Below are positions 42,951 to 51,054 of a DNA stretch of 64,000 nt, one piece after another. The position numbers and the translations under genes were made by a program. Below the pieces are notes generated by a model that did not search any database, was not told the DNA's origin, and saw only the letters and a program-made list of their open reading frames with translations. The DNA is from Acidobacteriota bacterium (GTDB taxonomy: Bacteria > Acidobacteriota > Terriglobia > Terriglobales > Acidobacteriaceae). The stretch covers positions 62,001-126,000 of the forward strand of contig JAFDVR010000017.1 of NCBI GenBank assembly GCA_018268855.1, given 5' to 3'. The stretch's first letter is position 1. The number at the start of each line of letters is the position of its first letter.

Positions 42951-43358
42951 TTAACGATTGGAAGCTAGTAGGATAGAACTCTGCCTGACAATACTAGCTA
43001 CTTCGGCGGAAAACACTTGATCAAGCGTTGTATTCAAGCGGCTGGCGCGGACAAAAGTGGTGTGCTGAATCATATCCGTATCGGTCGTTGCCTGTTGGAG
43101 CAACTTCGCATCTGTGCTCGAAAAAATCGCGTAATCTTTCCAGCCTTGTTCGTCACAGACGAGCACATAATGCCAATCGGGAGCATTTTGTCGACGAACA
43201 ATCAATCGCATGTGCTGAAGTTGTTGTCGGCAGATCTCTATTTGCCCCTGGCTCATTTGCGTCACATTCCCGCCTATACAAAATCGGCTTTCCGCTCTAG
43301 AGGGAAGCATCAGGAAAATCAAAGGCACTAGGTGTACCAAATTTTTTACAATGGACAT
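42951..43358 (-). CDS. Small secreted protein of unknown function
   Basis: 135 residues with a signal peptide ('LVHLVPLIFLMLPSRA'). Two cysteines ('SRFCIGGN', 'ICRQQL') plus a third in 'VLVCDEQGWKDY'. The segment 'HYVLVCDEQGWKDYAIFSST' appears conserved-looking, but I cannot name a family. It lies divergent from the polymerase gene across a 26-bp inverted repeat that may control both. Confidence 0.55.
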   Translation of the reverse strand: MSIVKNLVHLVPLIFLMLPSRAESRFCIGGNVTQMSQGQIEICRQQLQHMRLIVRRQNAPDWHYVLVCDEQGWKDYAIFSSTDAKLLQQATTDTDMIQHTTFVRASRLNTTLDQVFSAEVASIVRQSSILLASNR

Positions 43359-43408
43359 CGGCTAACCGTCGATAATGAGCAGTGACAACTTTGCTCATAC
43401 TACCCCTA

Positions 43409-43434
43409 TTTGTGGGTAAAAATTTACCCACAAA
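43409..43434. promoter_or_regulatory. Perfect 12+12 bp inverted repeat, probable operator
   Basis: TTTGTGGGTAAA (43409-43420), two bases AA, then TTTACCCACAAA (43423-43434). It is located between the divergent genes at 43358 (-) and 43532 (+), about 50 and 100 bp from their starts. The 2-base centre is too short for a transcript hairpin loop, so a dimeric regulator site is more likely than a terminator. Confidence 0.55.
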
Positions 43435-43531
43435 GGATGTAGACGATTGCCACTTTTAAACCATTGGGGAAGGCTTACACTGAATCTCACCACATCTCAC
43501 CCACTGTTTACCTATTAAAGAAAAGCGGACA

Positions 43532-44938
43532 ATGAATTTTTTCTTTACGCTTCTGTTCATAACTACTGCGTATATCACCCCTCCAGTCCTTTTTGGCCCT
43601 TTGGCTCCGTATCATATTGAAATCGTCATCGCGTTTCTGGCGGTTATTTCCTCTTTTCCTTCTCTTAATAATTCTGGTTTACTTCGTTGGCCGCAAACAT
43701 ACGCGACTATAGGTCTATGTTTGGCAGTAATTGCTTCTTTTGTGGGGAATGGATATTTCGGAGGTGCACCTCCCGCCCTGTACGGCTTCCTTATATCGGC
43801 TGCGGCTTTTTTCCTTACGGCAGTGAATTGTCGTAGCCGTGCACATTTACGGTGGATTGTGCTCTCTATGTTTTTATGTAGCCTCTTCTATATTGCTCAC
43901 GGTGCTTCCGATGTTTATCACCATGTCAATCCAAGTCAATACGTTTTTGGTGCCGAAGTTCTTCCACGCATCCGCGGTCTCGGTGTGGTGAATGATCCGA
44001 ACGATTTCGCTCAAGTCATGGTCAGTCTTATTCCGTGTGTTTTTCTGTGGAAAAGTAGAAGTCATCTGCTGAATATTTTTCTCGTTTGGTTTCCCATTGC
44101 CCTCTTGATCACAGGTATGTATCTGACTCATTCGCGGGGATCGGCAATTGCACTCATGGTTGTATGCGCCCTTGCAGCACGGAAGAAGATCGGAACTGTT
44201 CCTGCGATAGTTTTGGCCGGTCTTCTTCTGATTGCTGCTCTTGGCGCGGGATGGTCTGGAGGCCGCGATGTCTCTATGGAAGCGGGTTCTGATCGCTTAG
44301 ATGCTTGGTCGGCAGGTTTGGAAATGATCAAGTCGCATCCGTTTGTTGGGGTAGGTGCGGGCCGTTTCTGGGATTTCTACGGTATTACTGCTCATAACAC
44401 CGTGATTGTATGCGCTGCTGAGATTGGGCTTTCGGGGCTAATCTGTTGGGTTTTTTTCATATTTTCCACGTACCGTTTAGGTTTTGCTTTCTTTAAAACC
44501 GGTGAACCCGATGAGAAAAGCGCTGAGCTTACAGATGTAATTCCTTCAACGTCCGAGTTGTGGAGACCTGATATACAAAAAAATGTGGGAACTAGGCAGA
44601 CCAGTCCACCAGTGCAATCTGCGCATTCCTTCTGGATGTCACCTCCAATGGAAGTCCGAAAGATAGATCACGATGAACTTCGCAGAATTGCATCAATCCT
44701 TATGATTTCTCTTACTGGTTTTTTGGCTGCTGGATGGTTTTTGTCGCGAGCTTATTCCATGTGGCTGTTCCTCTATGTAGGAATGGTGTGCGCAACAGCA
44801 CGAATGGCAAACGAAAATGGCTTGAAAATCCGAAGAGATGCACCCGGATATCTGATGCGTTGGTCCATCTTTATCGCCGCTGGGCTACTTCTCTTCGTAT
44901 ATGTTCTATTGCGGTATAGGACTTTGACAGAGAGATAA
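43532..44938 (+). CDS. O-antigen ligase/polymerase family protein (Wzy-like)
   Basis: 468 residues, about 11 membrane helices. 'GLGVVNDPNDFAQVMVSLIP' and 'TGMYLTHSRGSAIALMVV' mark the Wzy_C domain, then 'DAWSAGLEMIKSHPFVGVG' and the periplasmic loop His in 'ITAHNTVIVCAAEIGLSG'. A hydrophilic insert (about residues 325-390) precedes the last helices. It would polymerise the flipped repeat unit. The DNA here looks AT-richer than the flanks. A palindromic operator candidate precedes it. Confidence 0.88.
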   Translation: MNFFFTLLFITTAYITPPVLFGPLAPYHIEIVIAFLAVISSFPSLNNSGLLRWPQTYATIGLCLAVIASFVGNGYFGGAPPALYGFLISAAAFFLTAVNCRSRAHLRWIVLSMFLCSLFYIAHGASDVYHHVNPSQYVFGAEVLPRIRGLGVVNDPNDFAQVMVSLIPCVFLWKSRSHLLNIFLVWFPIALLITGMYLTHSRGSAIALMVVCALAARKKIGTVPAIVLAGLLLIAALGAGWSGGRDVSMEAGSDRLDAWSAGLEMIKSHPFVGVGAGRFWDFYGITAHNTVIVCAAEIGLSGLICWVFFIFSTYRLGFAFFKTGEPDEKSAELTDVIPSTSELWRPDIQKNVGTRQTSPPVQSAHSFWMSPPMEVRKIDHDELRRIASILMISLTGFLAAGWFLSRAYSMWLFLYVGMVCATARMANENGLKIRRDAPGYLMRWSIFIAAGLLLFVYVLLRYRTLTER

Positions 44939-45035
44939 TCCAGCTAAACTTGCGGCAGGTTGCATGTTAATGACGTGTTCTATTAGTTGATCTGTGGAAA
45001 AATTAAAGAGAAGATTCATTGCCCTACGATGAGCT

Positions 45036-45938
45036 ATGCGTTGGAAGTTTAAGGGAACGGTACAAAAGACCTTGAGCGTATTACCATGCGGGATACGCTG
45101 TAACCATCTGCTTCAGCGAACCGTAGGTGCTCTGCGGAACGATGATTTTGTGCATCACATGTTTCGTGAAGATGTGACGGTCCTATTTGAGCGAATGGCA
45201 GCCATCGGCGTCTCCCCACAGAGCCGCATCTTTGAGATTGGAACCGGCTGGTTACCCATCTTTCCTCTTTGCCTCGCCCTTGCAGGTTTTCGCAACATTC
45301 ACACGGTCGATCTGTATTGTCATTTGCGTGAGTCCGCAGTTCGCAGAACGTTGCTGGCATTGCATGTTTACACGCAACATCCCTCATTTCAATTATTTGC
45401 TACGCCAGATCAGGTGGAAGCGCGTTATCAGCATCTCCTAAAATCGTCACACATTCTGGAGACGGCAGACATAACCTATACCGCTCCTTGCGACGCCTCT
45501 AAAACTTCTCTAAAGCCCGGTAGTTTGGATCTGATCGTTTCCAATAATGTATTTGAGCACGTTCCCCAACCGGCGCTTTTAAAGTTGTTCGACGAAGCTA
45601 AACGGTTGCTACGTCCCAGCGGGCATATACTCCACTGCGTGAACTGCGGCGATCATTATGCCTATTCCGACCCATCCATTACTCAAGTGAACTATCTTCA
45701 ATATTCCAATGCAGAATGGGCACGCTGGAATAACTCACTTCAATATCAAAATCGTCTTCGTCCGATAGATTTTATTCAAATGGCCGACGGGGCAGGATTC
45801 GATATTTTATCTGCCGAGTACAAACCAAATGAAAGATATCTGGAAGCTCTGGCGCAAATGGAAGTCGCTCCAGAGTTCCGCCACTATTCTTTGGACCAAT
45901 TGGCCGCGACATCGCTCACGCTGATTGCATCAGCGTAA
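45036..45938 (+). CDS. SAM-dependent methyltransferase
   Basis: 300 residues, class I Rossmann methyltransferase. AdoMet motif I 'RIFEIGTGWLPIFPL', acidic residue of motif II in 'IHTVDLYCH', 'LDLIVSNNVFEHVPQPALL' as motif IV and 'RLLRPSGHILHCVNCGDHY' after it. No signal peptide. In this setting it probably methylates a sugar or the repeat unit. About 100 bp after the polymerase gene, same direction. The start ATG 45036 has a weak site. Substrate unknown. Confidence 0.85.
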   Translation: MRWKFKGTVQKTLSVLPCGIRCNHLLQRTVGALRNDDFVHHMFREDVTVLFERMAAIGVSPQSRIFEIGTGWLPIFPLCLALAGFRNIHTVDLYCHLRESAVRRTLLALHVYTQHPSFQLFATPDQVEARYQHLLKSSHILETADITYTAPCDASKTSLKPGSLDLIVSNNVFEHVPQPALLKLFDEAKRLLRPSGHILHCVNCGDHYAYSDPSITQVNYLQYSNAEWARWNNSLQYQNRLRPIDFIQMADGAGFDILSAEYKPNERYLEALAQMEVAPEFRHYSLDQLAATSLTLIASA

Positions 45939-45947
45939 AAGAACGGG

Positions 45948-46391
45948 CTAGAGCTTAATATGCTCGAGATCGATCTCGAGGTACTCGGCCCGTTCGATGC
46001 CTGCGCGGATTTGTGAGGCAGTTTTTCCCTTTAATTTCTGCTGATATGCGTAGACAGCCTCACGCATACAGATCGAGCAGGTGGCTCCGTGGCTATCTTC
46101 GTAGCACGAGCGCAGACTCTTATGTCCGAGCGCCATATCGCAGCGGCAGTAGCAGGGAAGCTGATAAAGAATATCGGGAATCTTCTCCGCCATTTGATAC
46201 GCGGTCACCTGGTAGGGATGCGAAAAATACGGCCCTTTCAACTGATCGCCATGGAGTAAAGGCTTCTGCGGGGTCTTCGGCGGACGCGCGTGAAATGCTG
46301 GAATGTCCATTTCCGCGACTGGTATCTGCGCGAATGCGACTATCGTCAGCAGAATCATTCCAAAAAGTCCGAAAAGACGTTTCGTAGGCAT
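45948..46391 (-). CDS. CYCXC-family secreted protein
   Basis: 147 residues with a signal peptide (residues 1-21, ending AFA). The core 'QLPCYCRCDMALGHKSLRSC' followed by 'YEDSHGATCSICMREA' matches the PCYCGC/CYCXC family, with Arg in the place of Gly. Six cysteines suggest metal or redox binding; the family's function is unknown, though selenocysteine forms exist elsewhere. Convergent with the methyltransferase gene, 9 bp apart, without a visible terminator. Confidence 0.8.
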   Translation of the reverse strand: MPTKRLFGLFGMILLTIVAFAQIPVAEMDIPAFHARPPKTPQKPLLHGDQLKGPYFSHPYQVTAYQMAEKIPDILYQLPCYCRCDMALGHKSLRSCYEDSHGATCSICMREAVYAYQQKLKGKTASQIRAGIERAEYLEIDLEHIKL

Positions 46392-46470
46392 TGTCCGCCT
46401 ATTTTATCAAGATCAAAGGCAGATCAGGTGGTTTATCCCCGCTCCCCATCTCCTTTTGGAGAGGCACGGA

Positions 46471-47469
46471 TTATTCCTTAGCAGATTTTCGCCGACGCAC
46501 CATACCTGCAATTGACAATGCACCCGTTCCGAGAAGCGCGAACGTGCCCGGTTCTGGCGTAGACGCAATTGAGGTCAGGTTTCCGGTGAACTCCACATTA
46601 TGCACTTCGCCAGTCTGTCCAATTTGCGCAGCGATAAACGTGCCGCCCATTTGTGCATTACCGCTTAGAAATGCATATGGAGCCAGCATAGATGCGTTGA
46701 ACTGCCCATGTACGGTGACGGTCAGCGCGTCTGGAAAGTTGAAAAGGATATTACTATTTGCATTACTGTCACCAGAATTTTGGTGCCCGTTGTAGTAAAT
46801 GCCTGTGCCAACAGTCGCATCTGTGCCCGACACATTCACGATAATCGTCGATCCGGCAGGAGCTTCAATGTCGATGGGGTGGTTCGTATCGGCAAGTTGC
46901 ACAGCCGTAATGTTGAAGACGTTCAGCGTATTGCTGGTGCCCTTCAGCACATAGAAGGACGGATTGATCACACCGGGAGCATTCGTTCCAAGGTTCACCC
47001 CATTCGGTACAAGGGAAGCGAGCGATGCTGTTTCTGCAGTGAGCGTAGTACGGAGTGCCTCAAAATCGAGGCCCGATCCACCACTCGTTACGCGATGGCC
47101 GCCTCCATTGAAGTTGAAGCTCCCGTTCGTGCCTGGCGCGTACACATTGCCGTGGCTATTGATGTTGAATGTGGAGCCTGCATTCAGTCCATTATTTGAG
47201 ATCAGATCGAATGTCGCTGCGTATCCATAAGGATCGGAGTTGAGCGAGCTTCCAATGGTGGTTCCAGCCGTCACCATATTGGCCGCCGCCACACGTCCGG
47301 TAATATCCGCACTTGTGCTAATGTTTCCGGCCAGAACGACACTGCCAGAACCATTCGTTGATCCCAGAGCTACCAGGTTGTAGGCGCTTGCGGCGCCAAA
47401 AGGAAGCGTATCGGCATGGGAAAAGGCAGAAAGACCAGAAAGAGCAACTAACGCGACAGCTAATTTCAT
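46471..47469 (-). CDS. Choice-of-anchor A family protein with PEP-CTERM signal
   Basis: 332 residues. Signal peptide (residues 1-19, 'VALVALSGLSAFSHA'), then the choice-of-anchor A domain ('FGAASAYNLVALGSTNGSGS' and 'ISTSADITGRVAAANMV'), low in charge and rich in Gly, Ser and Thr. The C-terminus 'TPEPGTFALLGTGALSIAGM' with VRRRKSAKE is a PEP-CTERM signal. It is probably an adhesin-like surface or matrix protein processed by XrtA. A near-perfect sigma-54 promoter core lies immediately upstream of the ATG. Confidence 0.9.
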   Translation of the reverse strand: MKLAVALVALSGLSAFSHADTLPFGAASAYNLVALGSTNGSGSVVLAGNISTSADITGRVAAANMVTAGTTIGSSLNSDPYGYAATFDLISNNGLNAGSTFNINSHGNVYAPGTNGSFNFNGGGHRVTSGGSGLDFEALRTTLTAETASLASLVPNGVNLGTNAPGVINPSFYVLKGTSNTLNVFNITAVQLADTNHPIDIEAPAGSTIIVNVSGTDATVGTGIYYNGHQNSGDSNANSNILFNFPDALTVTVHGQFNASMLAPYAFLSGNAQMGGTFIAAQIGQTGEVHNVEFTGNLTSIASTPEPGTFALLGTGALSIAGMVRRRKSAKE

Positions 47470-47480
47470 ACCTTCGTAGA

Positions 47481-47496
47481 GGCAAACGTAATGCCA
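47481..47496 (-). promoter_or_regulatory. Sigma-54 promoter-like core directly before PEP-CTERM gene
   Basis: On the minus strand TGGCATTACGTTTGCC matches TGGCA-N6-TTGC with correct spacing. The predicted start (about 47470) is only one base before the ATG, so the mRNA would be almost leaderless if it is real. An inverted repeat ATGCCCT/AGGGCAT (47504-47530) lies just upstream. Confidence 0.5.
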
Positions 47497-47630
47497 AACC
47501 TTTATGCCCTATCAAATTAGTTAAGGGCATATCTTGTGATGATCTGTGTTTTACCGGCAAGCACGGTGGAAATATTTTGCTCATCAGTCTTCAAAAACTG
47601 AATAAATTTCAGCTTTTGATGCAACTGTGT

Positions 47631-49256
47631 TCATTTTCCGTCTTCTTCCCAGAATGCGGGTTCCTGTTGCTCCGCCATTAAGGCGAGAATCTTCTCGCGG
47701 GGAATCACACCGCAGCGCTTGGTCCACGCATCATATTGCTTTGCCATATCGTTGACCTTCTCGGGGTATTGTCCGGCGAGGTCATGTAACTCGGTACGAT
47801 CTAGTTCCATATCGTAAAGCTCCCACGCGTTGGGGTACCGTTTGACCAGCTTCCACTTGCCGGCTCTGACCGCTGCATTGCCCTCATGCTCCCAGAACAT
47901 CGTTGGTCGCGGTTGGGCATGATCGCTGGCAAAGGTATCACTCAACGTATTTCCTTCAAGAGGAGCAATCGCATTGCCGTCGAAGGTTGCGGGATAATCC
48001 GCTCCGGTAATAGCCAGGACCGTCGCCATTACATCAGGCAGATATCCTGGGGTGTGCCGAATCTCGCCTTTTGCTTTTATCCCTTCGGGCCAATGCACGA
48101 CGAATGGTGTGGAAATACCGCCTTCGTGAATCCAATGCTTGTATAACCGGAAGGGCGTATTCGACAGGTTCGCCCATGCTGTTCCATAGCTCTGATATGT
48201 ATCCTCCGCTCCCGGCATGATGTCCGGAATGTTGCCAAACTGAACCGCTCTGCCATCACGAGTATGAGACCGGGCAATTTTCAAATTGTGAACCAGTTCA
48301 TCCACAGTCACGCCTTCGGGAATATCCTCAGCACAGGCGCCATTGTCTGACAGAAAAATGATGACAGTATTCTCCATCTGGCCTGTTTCTTCCAATGCAG
48401 CAAGAATCCGGCCAATGCCCTGGTCCATACGATCGATTTGCGCGGCATACACCTCCATACAGCGAAGTCGCCACGCCTTTTCATCGGCGGCTGTCCACTC
48501 AGGTTGAGTTGGATCACGATCACTCAGCTTCCAGATGTCGCGCAGCATGCCATCATCAATCAGCCGCTTTAAGCGCCCTTCGCGCAGCTTGTCCCATCCG
48601 TCATCAAAACGGCCTTTGTACTTTGCAATATCTTCTTCATGTGCCTGTAGCGGCCAGTGCGGAGCGGTGTAAGCCACATATTCAAAGAATGGTCTCTCTG
48701 CATGGTCCGCAGCATGCTGCCGGATGAAGTCTACTGCCTGATTGCTGATCGCATCGGTGTAGAAGAAGTCCCTGTTCTCCTTGGCCTCATGCTCTATGTT
48801 CGTATTGCCACGCGTGAGCGTATTGGGATCGTAAAAACTTCCTGCACCAATAATCGTGCCGTAAAACTCGTCAAAACCACGCTGCATCGGCCATGTATCC
48901 GTCGGTTCTTCTAGACTGCTGGCCACATGCCACTTGCCGCTCATATAGGTGCGATAGCCATGATTTCTGAGTACCTGCGGAATTGTCACGCACTGCTTAT
49001 TCAGATTGCCCGCATAACCCTCCGGGCCGTAGTCATACGTCAGAATGCCAACGCCGGTCTGATGAGGATGCAATCCCGTAAGAAGCGATGCGCGCGATGG
49101 ACTGCACCGCGCAGTATTGTAGAACTGCGAATACCGCAAACCGTTGGCAGCCAGCCGGTTCAGGTTAGGCGTATCGATTTCACCGCCATAGCACCCAATG
49201 TCGGAATAGCCCATGTCGTCGTTCAGAATCAGAAGGATGTTCGGTTTGCCTGCCAC
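47631..49256 (-). CDS. Cytoplasmic arylsulfatase (AtsA-like)
   Basis: 541 residues without a signal peptide, like Pseudomonas AtsA. Metal ligands in 'ILLILNDDMGYSDIGCYGG', signature 'CSPSRASLLTG' with Cys51 to become formylglycine, 'MSGKWHV' and 'IFLSDNGACAED'. It should release sulfate from aryl or alkyl sulfates inside the cell. The MFS gene 65 bp upstream in the same direction is the likely importer of its substrate. No sulfatase-maturing enzyme is in the window. Confidence 0.92.
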   Translation of the reverse strand: MAGKPNILLILNDDMGYSDIGCYGGEIDTPNLNRLAANGLRYSQFYNTARCSPSRASLLTGLHPHQTGVGILTYDYGPEGYAGNLNKQCVTIPQVLRNHGYRTYMSGKWHVASSLEEPTDTWPMQRGFDEFYGTIIGAGSFYDPNTLTRGNTNIEHEAKENRDFFYTDAISNQAVDFIRQHAADHAERPFFEYVAYTAPHWPLQAHEEDIAKYKGRFDDGWDKLREGRLKRLIDDGMLRDIWKLSDRDPTQPEWTAADEKAWRLRCMEVYAAQIDRMDQGIGRILAALEETGQMENTVIIFLSDNGACAEDIPEGVTVDELVHNLKIARSHTRDGRAVQFGNIPDIMPGAEDTYQSYGTAWANLSNTPFRLYKHWIHEGGISTPFVVHWPEGIKAKGEIRHTPGYLPDVMATVLAITGADYPATFDGNAIAPLEGNTLSDTFASDHAQPRPTMFWEHEGNAAVRAGKWKLVKRYPNAWELYDMELDRTELHDLAGQYPEKVNDMAKQYDAWTKRCGVIPREKILALMAEQQEPAFWEEDGK

Positions 49257-49321
49257 ATTAACCTCTTACAAAGAGAATTCAGATAAATCAGAAAAGGCAC
49301 CAGAGTACGCCAGCACTATTT

Positions 49322-50593
49322 TCAAGTATGAAGCTCAACTTCTGCATGCGTCCCGGCATGAAGTTCACGCTGTGGCTCATGCGCCAGCCATACAAAAACC
49401 GTAGCTGCAAGCAATGCAGCCGGAATGGCCAGGATGGCATTCTGCAATCCAAACTCCTGCGCGATAATACCGCCGGTCAGCGGTCCCAGCACAGCACCCA
49501 CTTCACCCCCAAACAACGCAACTCCAAACGCTGTGCCCGCCAGGCGCGGATCGGTGGAGTCCATCACCAGGGCGATGGCCGTTGAAATATACGCTCCAAA
49601 AATTCCACCAAGCACCATCAATCCGAATAGCAGCGCTGGACTTTGTGCCTGTGTAAATCCCCAGAGACAAAGCGCGGAGAGGGGGGTAAGCAGACTTATG
49701 GTTCGTTTGCGTCCAATGCGGTCCGCAAGAAATCCACTCAGAATAAGACCGGCAGAAATGCCACCAAAGAGCGTCGCCGACATCAATCCGCCGTTCATGA
49801 ACGACATGTGATGGATCTTGATCGCATACGCCGGCACCCATGTAGCCGCCATCCAAAATGTAAAGTTGTACAGTCCGTGCAATACAAAGACCACCCACAC
49901 ATTGCGTATACCCAGCACATCGCGAATCCGCGCGCTGCCACTCTGCAAGTTCAACGCGATCGCTTCATCATGTCCGGGTGTTTCACTGCGCGGACGCTCC
50001 TTCATCCCGCGCATGAACAGAAATCCAATTAGCAAGGTAGCGGCGCCGCAGATCGGCCACACCGATCGCCATCCGAAGTGTGCGGCAATCACAGTAGCCA
50101 ACGCGATTCCGGCAAGCGTGCCCAGGCTATAACCGGTCTCCCAGATGGCCAGAGCCCGCCCGCGTTTCTTGTATGGGAAGCTTTCACTCACCCACGCGGC
50201 CGCAGCCGGATATTGCAGTCCTTCAAAGCTGCCCGTCAGCACACGAACCAGTGCGAACGACTTCACCCCTGAAACCAGCCCCGTAGCGCACGTTGCCAGT
50301 CCGAAGCCAAACACAGAAAGCCCCACCATGGGTTTGCGGCCATAGCGGTCCGCCAGCAAACCGCCGAAAAAAGTAGACAGATACCCAACAAAGAAAAGCG
50401 AAACCAGACCGCCTGCCGTCGCGTAGGAGATGTCGAACTCGGCGATGATCATGGGCAGCAGTGGCCCAATCAGACCGCGGTCTGCAAAGTTAAGCAGCCA
50501 TGTTAGCCAGTTCCAGAAGAGGACCCGCTGCGCATATTGTGGCCAGTCAGGCCCTTGTTTGTATACGACACGCTCCAGCGTGTGGCCATGCAT
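49322..50593 (-). CDS. MFS transporter
   Basis: 423 residues, 12 membrane helices. 'FVGYLSTFFGGLLADRYGRK' holds the A-motif loop, repeated as 'GFLADRIGRKRTISLL' in the second half. Substrate is probably an organic anion or sulfated compound, inferred from the sulfatase that follows. GGAG lies 9 bases before ATG 50593. Operon with the sulfatase; no regulator is adjacent. Confidence 0.88.
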   Translation of the reverse strand: MHGHTLERVVYKQGPDWPQYAQRVLFWNWLTWLLNFADRGLIGPLLPMIIAEFDISYATAGGLVSLFFVGYLSTFFGGLLADRYGRKPMVGLSVFGFGLATCATGLVSGVKSFALVRVLTGSFEGLQYPAAAAWVSESFPYKKRGRALAIWETGYSLGTLAGIALATVIAAHFGWRSVWPICGAATLLIGFLFMRGMKERPRSETPGHDEAIALNLQSGSARIRDVLGIRNVWVVFVLHGLYNFTFWMAATWVPAYAIKIHHMSFMNGGLMSATLFGGISAGLILSGFLADRIGRKRTISLLTPLSALCLWGFTQAQSPALLFGLMVLGGIFGAYISTAIALVMDSTDPRLAGTAFGVALFGGEVGAVLGPLTGGIIAQEFGLQNAILAIPAALLAATVFVWLAHEPQRELHAGTHAEVELHT

Positions 50594-50896
50594 GAGCCAT
50601 TGCTCCTAATCTGCGTTATCCATTTTTGGGACAGACGATTAGTAGCACAATGGCATAACGCTCAGATACTAGGAGGCAAATGTCTGTCACTCGTTCCGTA
50701 GGCACGAGATCTGCACTTATCTATAGCACCGCAGATGTATCCATCGCATGCAGCACAATCCGGATTAGGCGCACCACAATCCAGATTAGAAGTGGCCTTC
50801 AGGCCGCTGTCCATCGGCTATTACAAGAAAGGACTTCAGCCGGCATAACGGATGTACGCCAGCTATCGAAAATTTTTTGTAAGAGGAGGAATGAGA
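50594..50896. other. Intergenic region, 303 bp
   Basis: Contains the promoter area of the MFS gene and a 15-bp imperfect direct repeat, CACAATCCGGATTAG (50754-50768) and CACAATCCAGATTAG (50775-50789), with a 21-bp period. A short hairpin AGTGGCC/GGCCGCT follows near 50791. The short plus-strand frame running through to the tRNA is not credible. Confidence 0.4.
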
Positions 50897-50988
50897 TGGC
50901 GGAGAGGGAGGGATTCGAACCCCCGGTACCCTTGCGAGTACGTCTGATTTCGAGTCAGGTGCATTCAACCGGGCTCTGCCACCTCTCC
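50897..50988 (-). tRNA. tRNA-Ser(CGA), CCA encoded
   Basis: 92 nt including CCA. Acceptor GGAGAGG pairs with CCTCTCC before discriminator G and CCA. The anticodon loop reads CTCGAAA between CTGA and TCAG, giving anticodon CGA (reads UCG). A long variable arm (around GTACTCGCAAGGGTAC) is typical of tRNA-Ser, and the T-loop GGTTCGAATCC is normal. A -10-like TAAAAT (minus strand, 50998-51003) lies just upstream. Confidence 0.95.
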
Positions 50989-51054
50989 GTCTTCGCTATT
51001 TTATCTTGAATCGCGCTTCGTGAAAATGCAGCCCCACTAACGTACGCTGAGAAG

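Noticed and set aside
47470..47630. Possible c-di-GMP riboswitch before the choice-of-anchor A gene
   Set aside because: An inverted repeat and a GGCA are present, but the conserved GEMM core is absent.
50680..51009. 109-codon plus-strand frame over tRNA-Ser
   Set aside because: It reads through the antisense of a tRNA and its end resembles the tRNA-derived peptide often misannotated in genomes.
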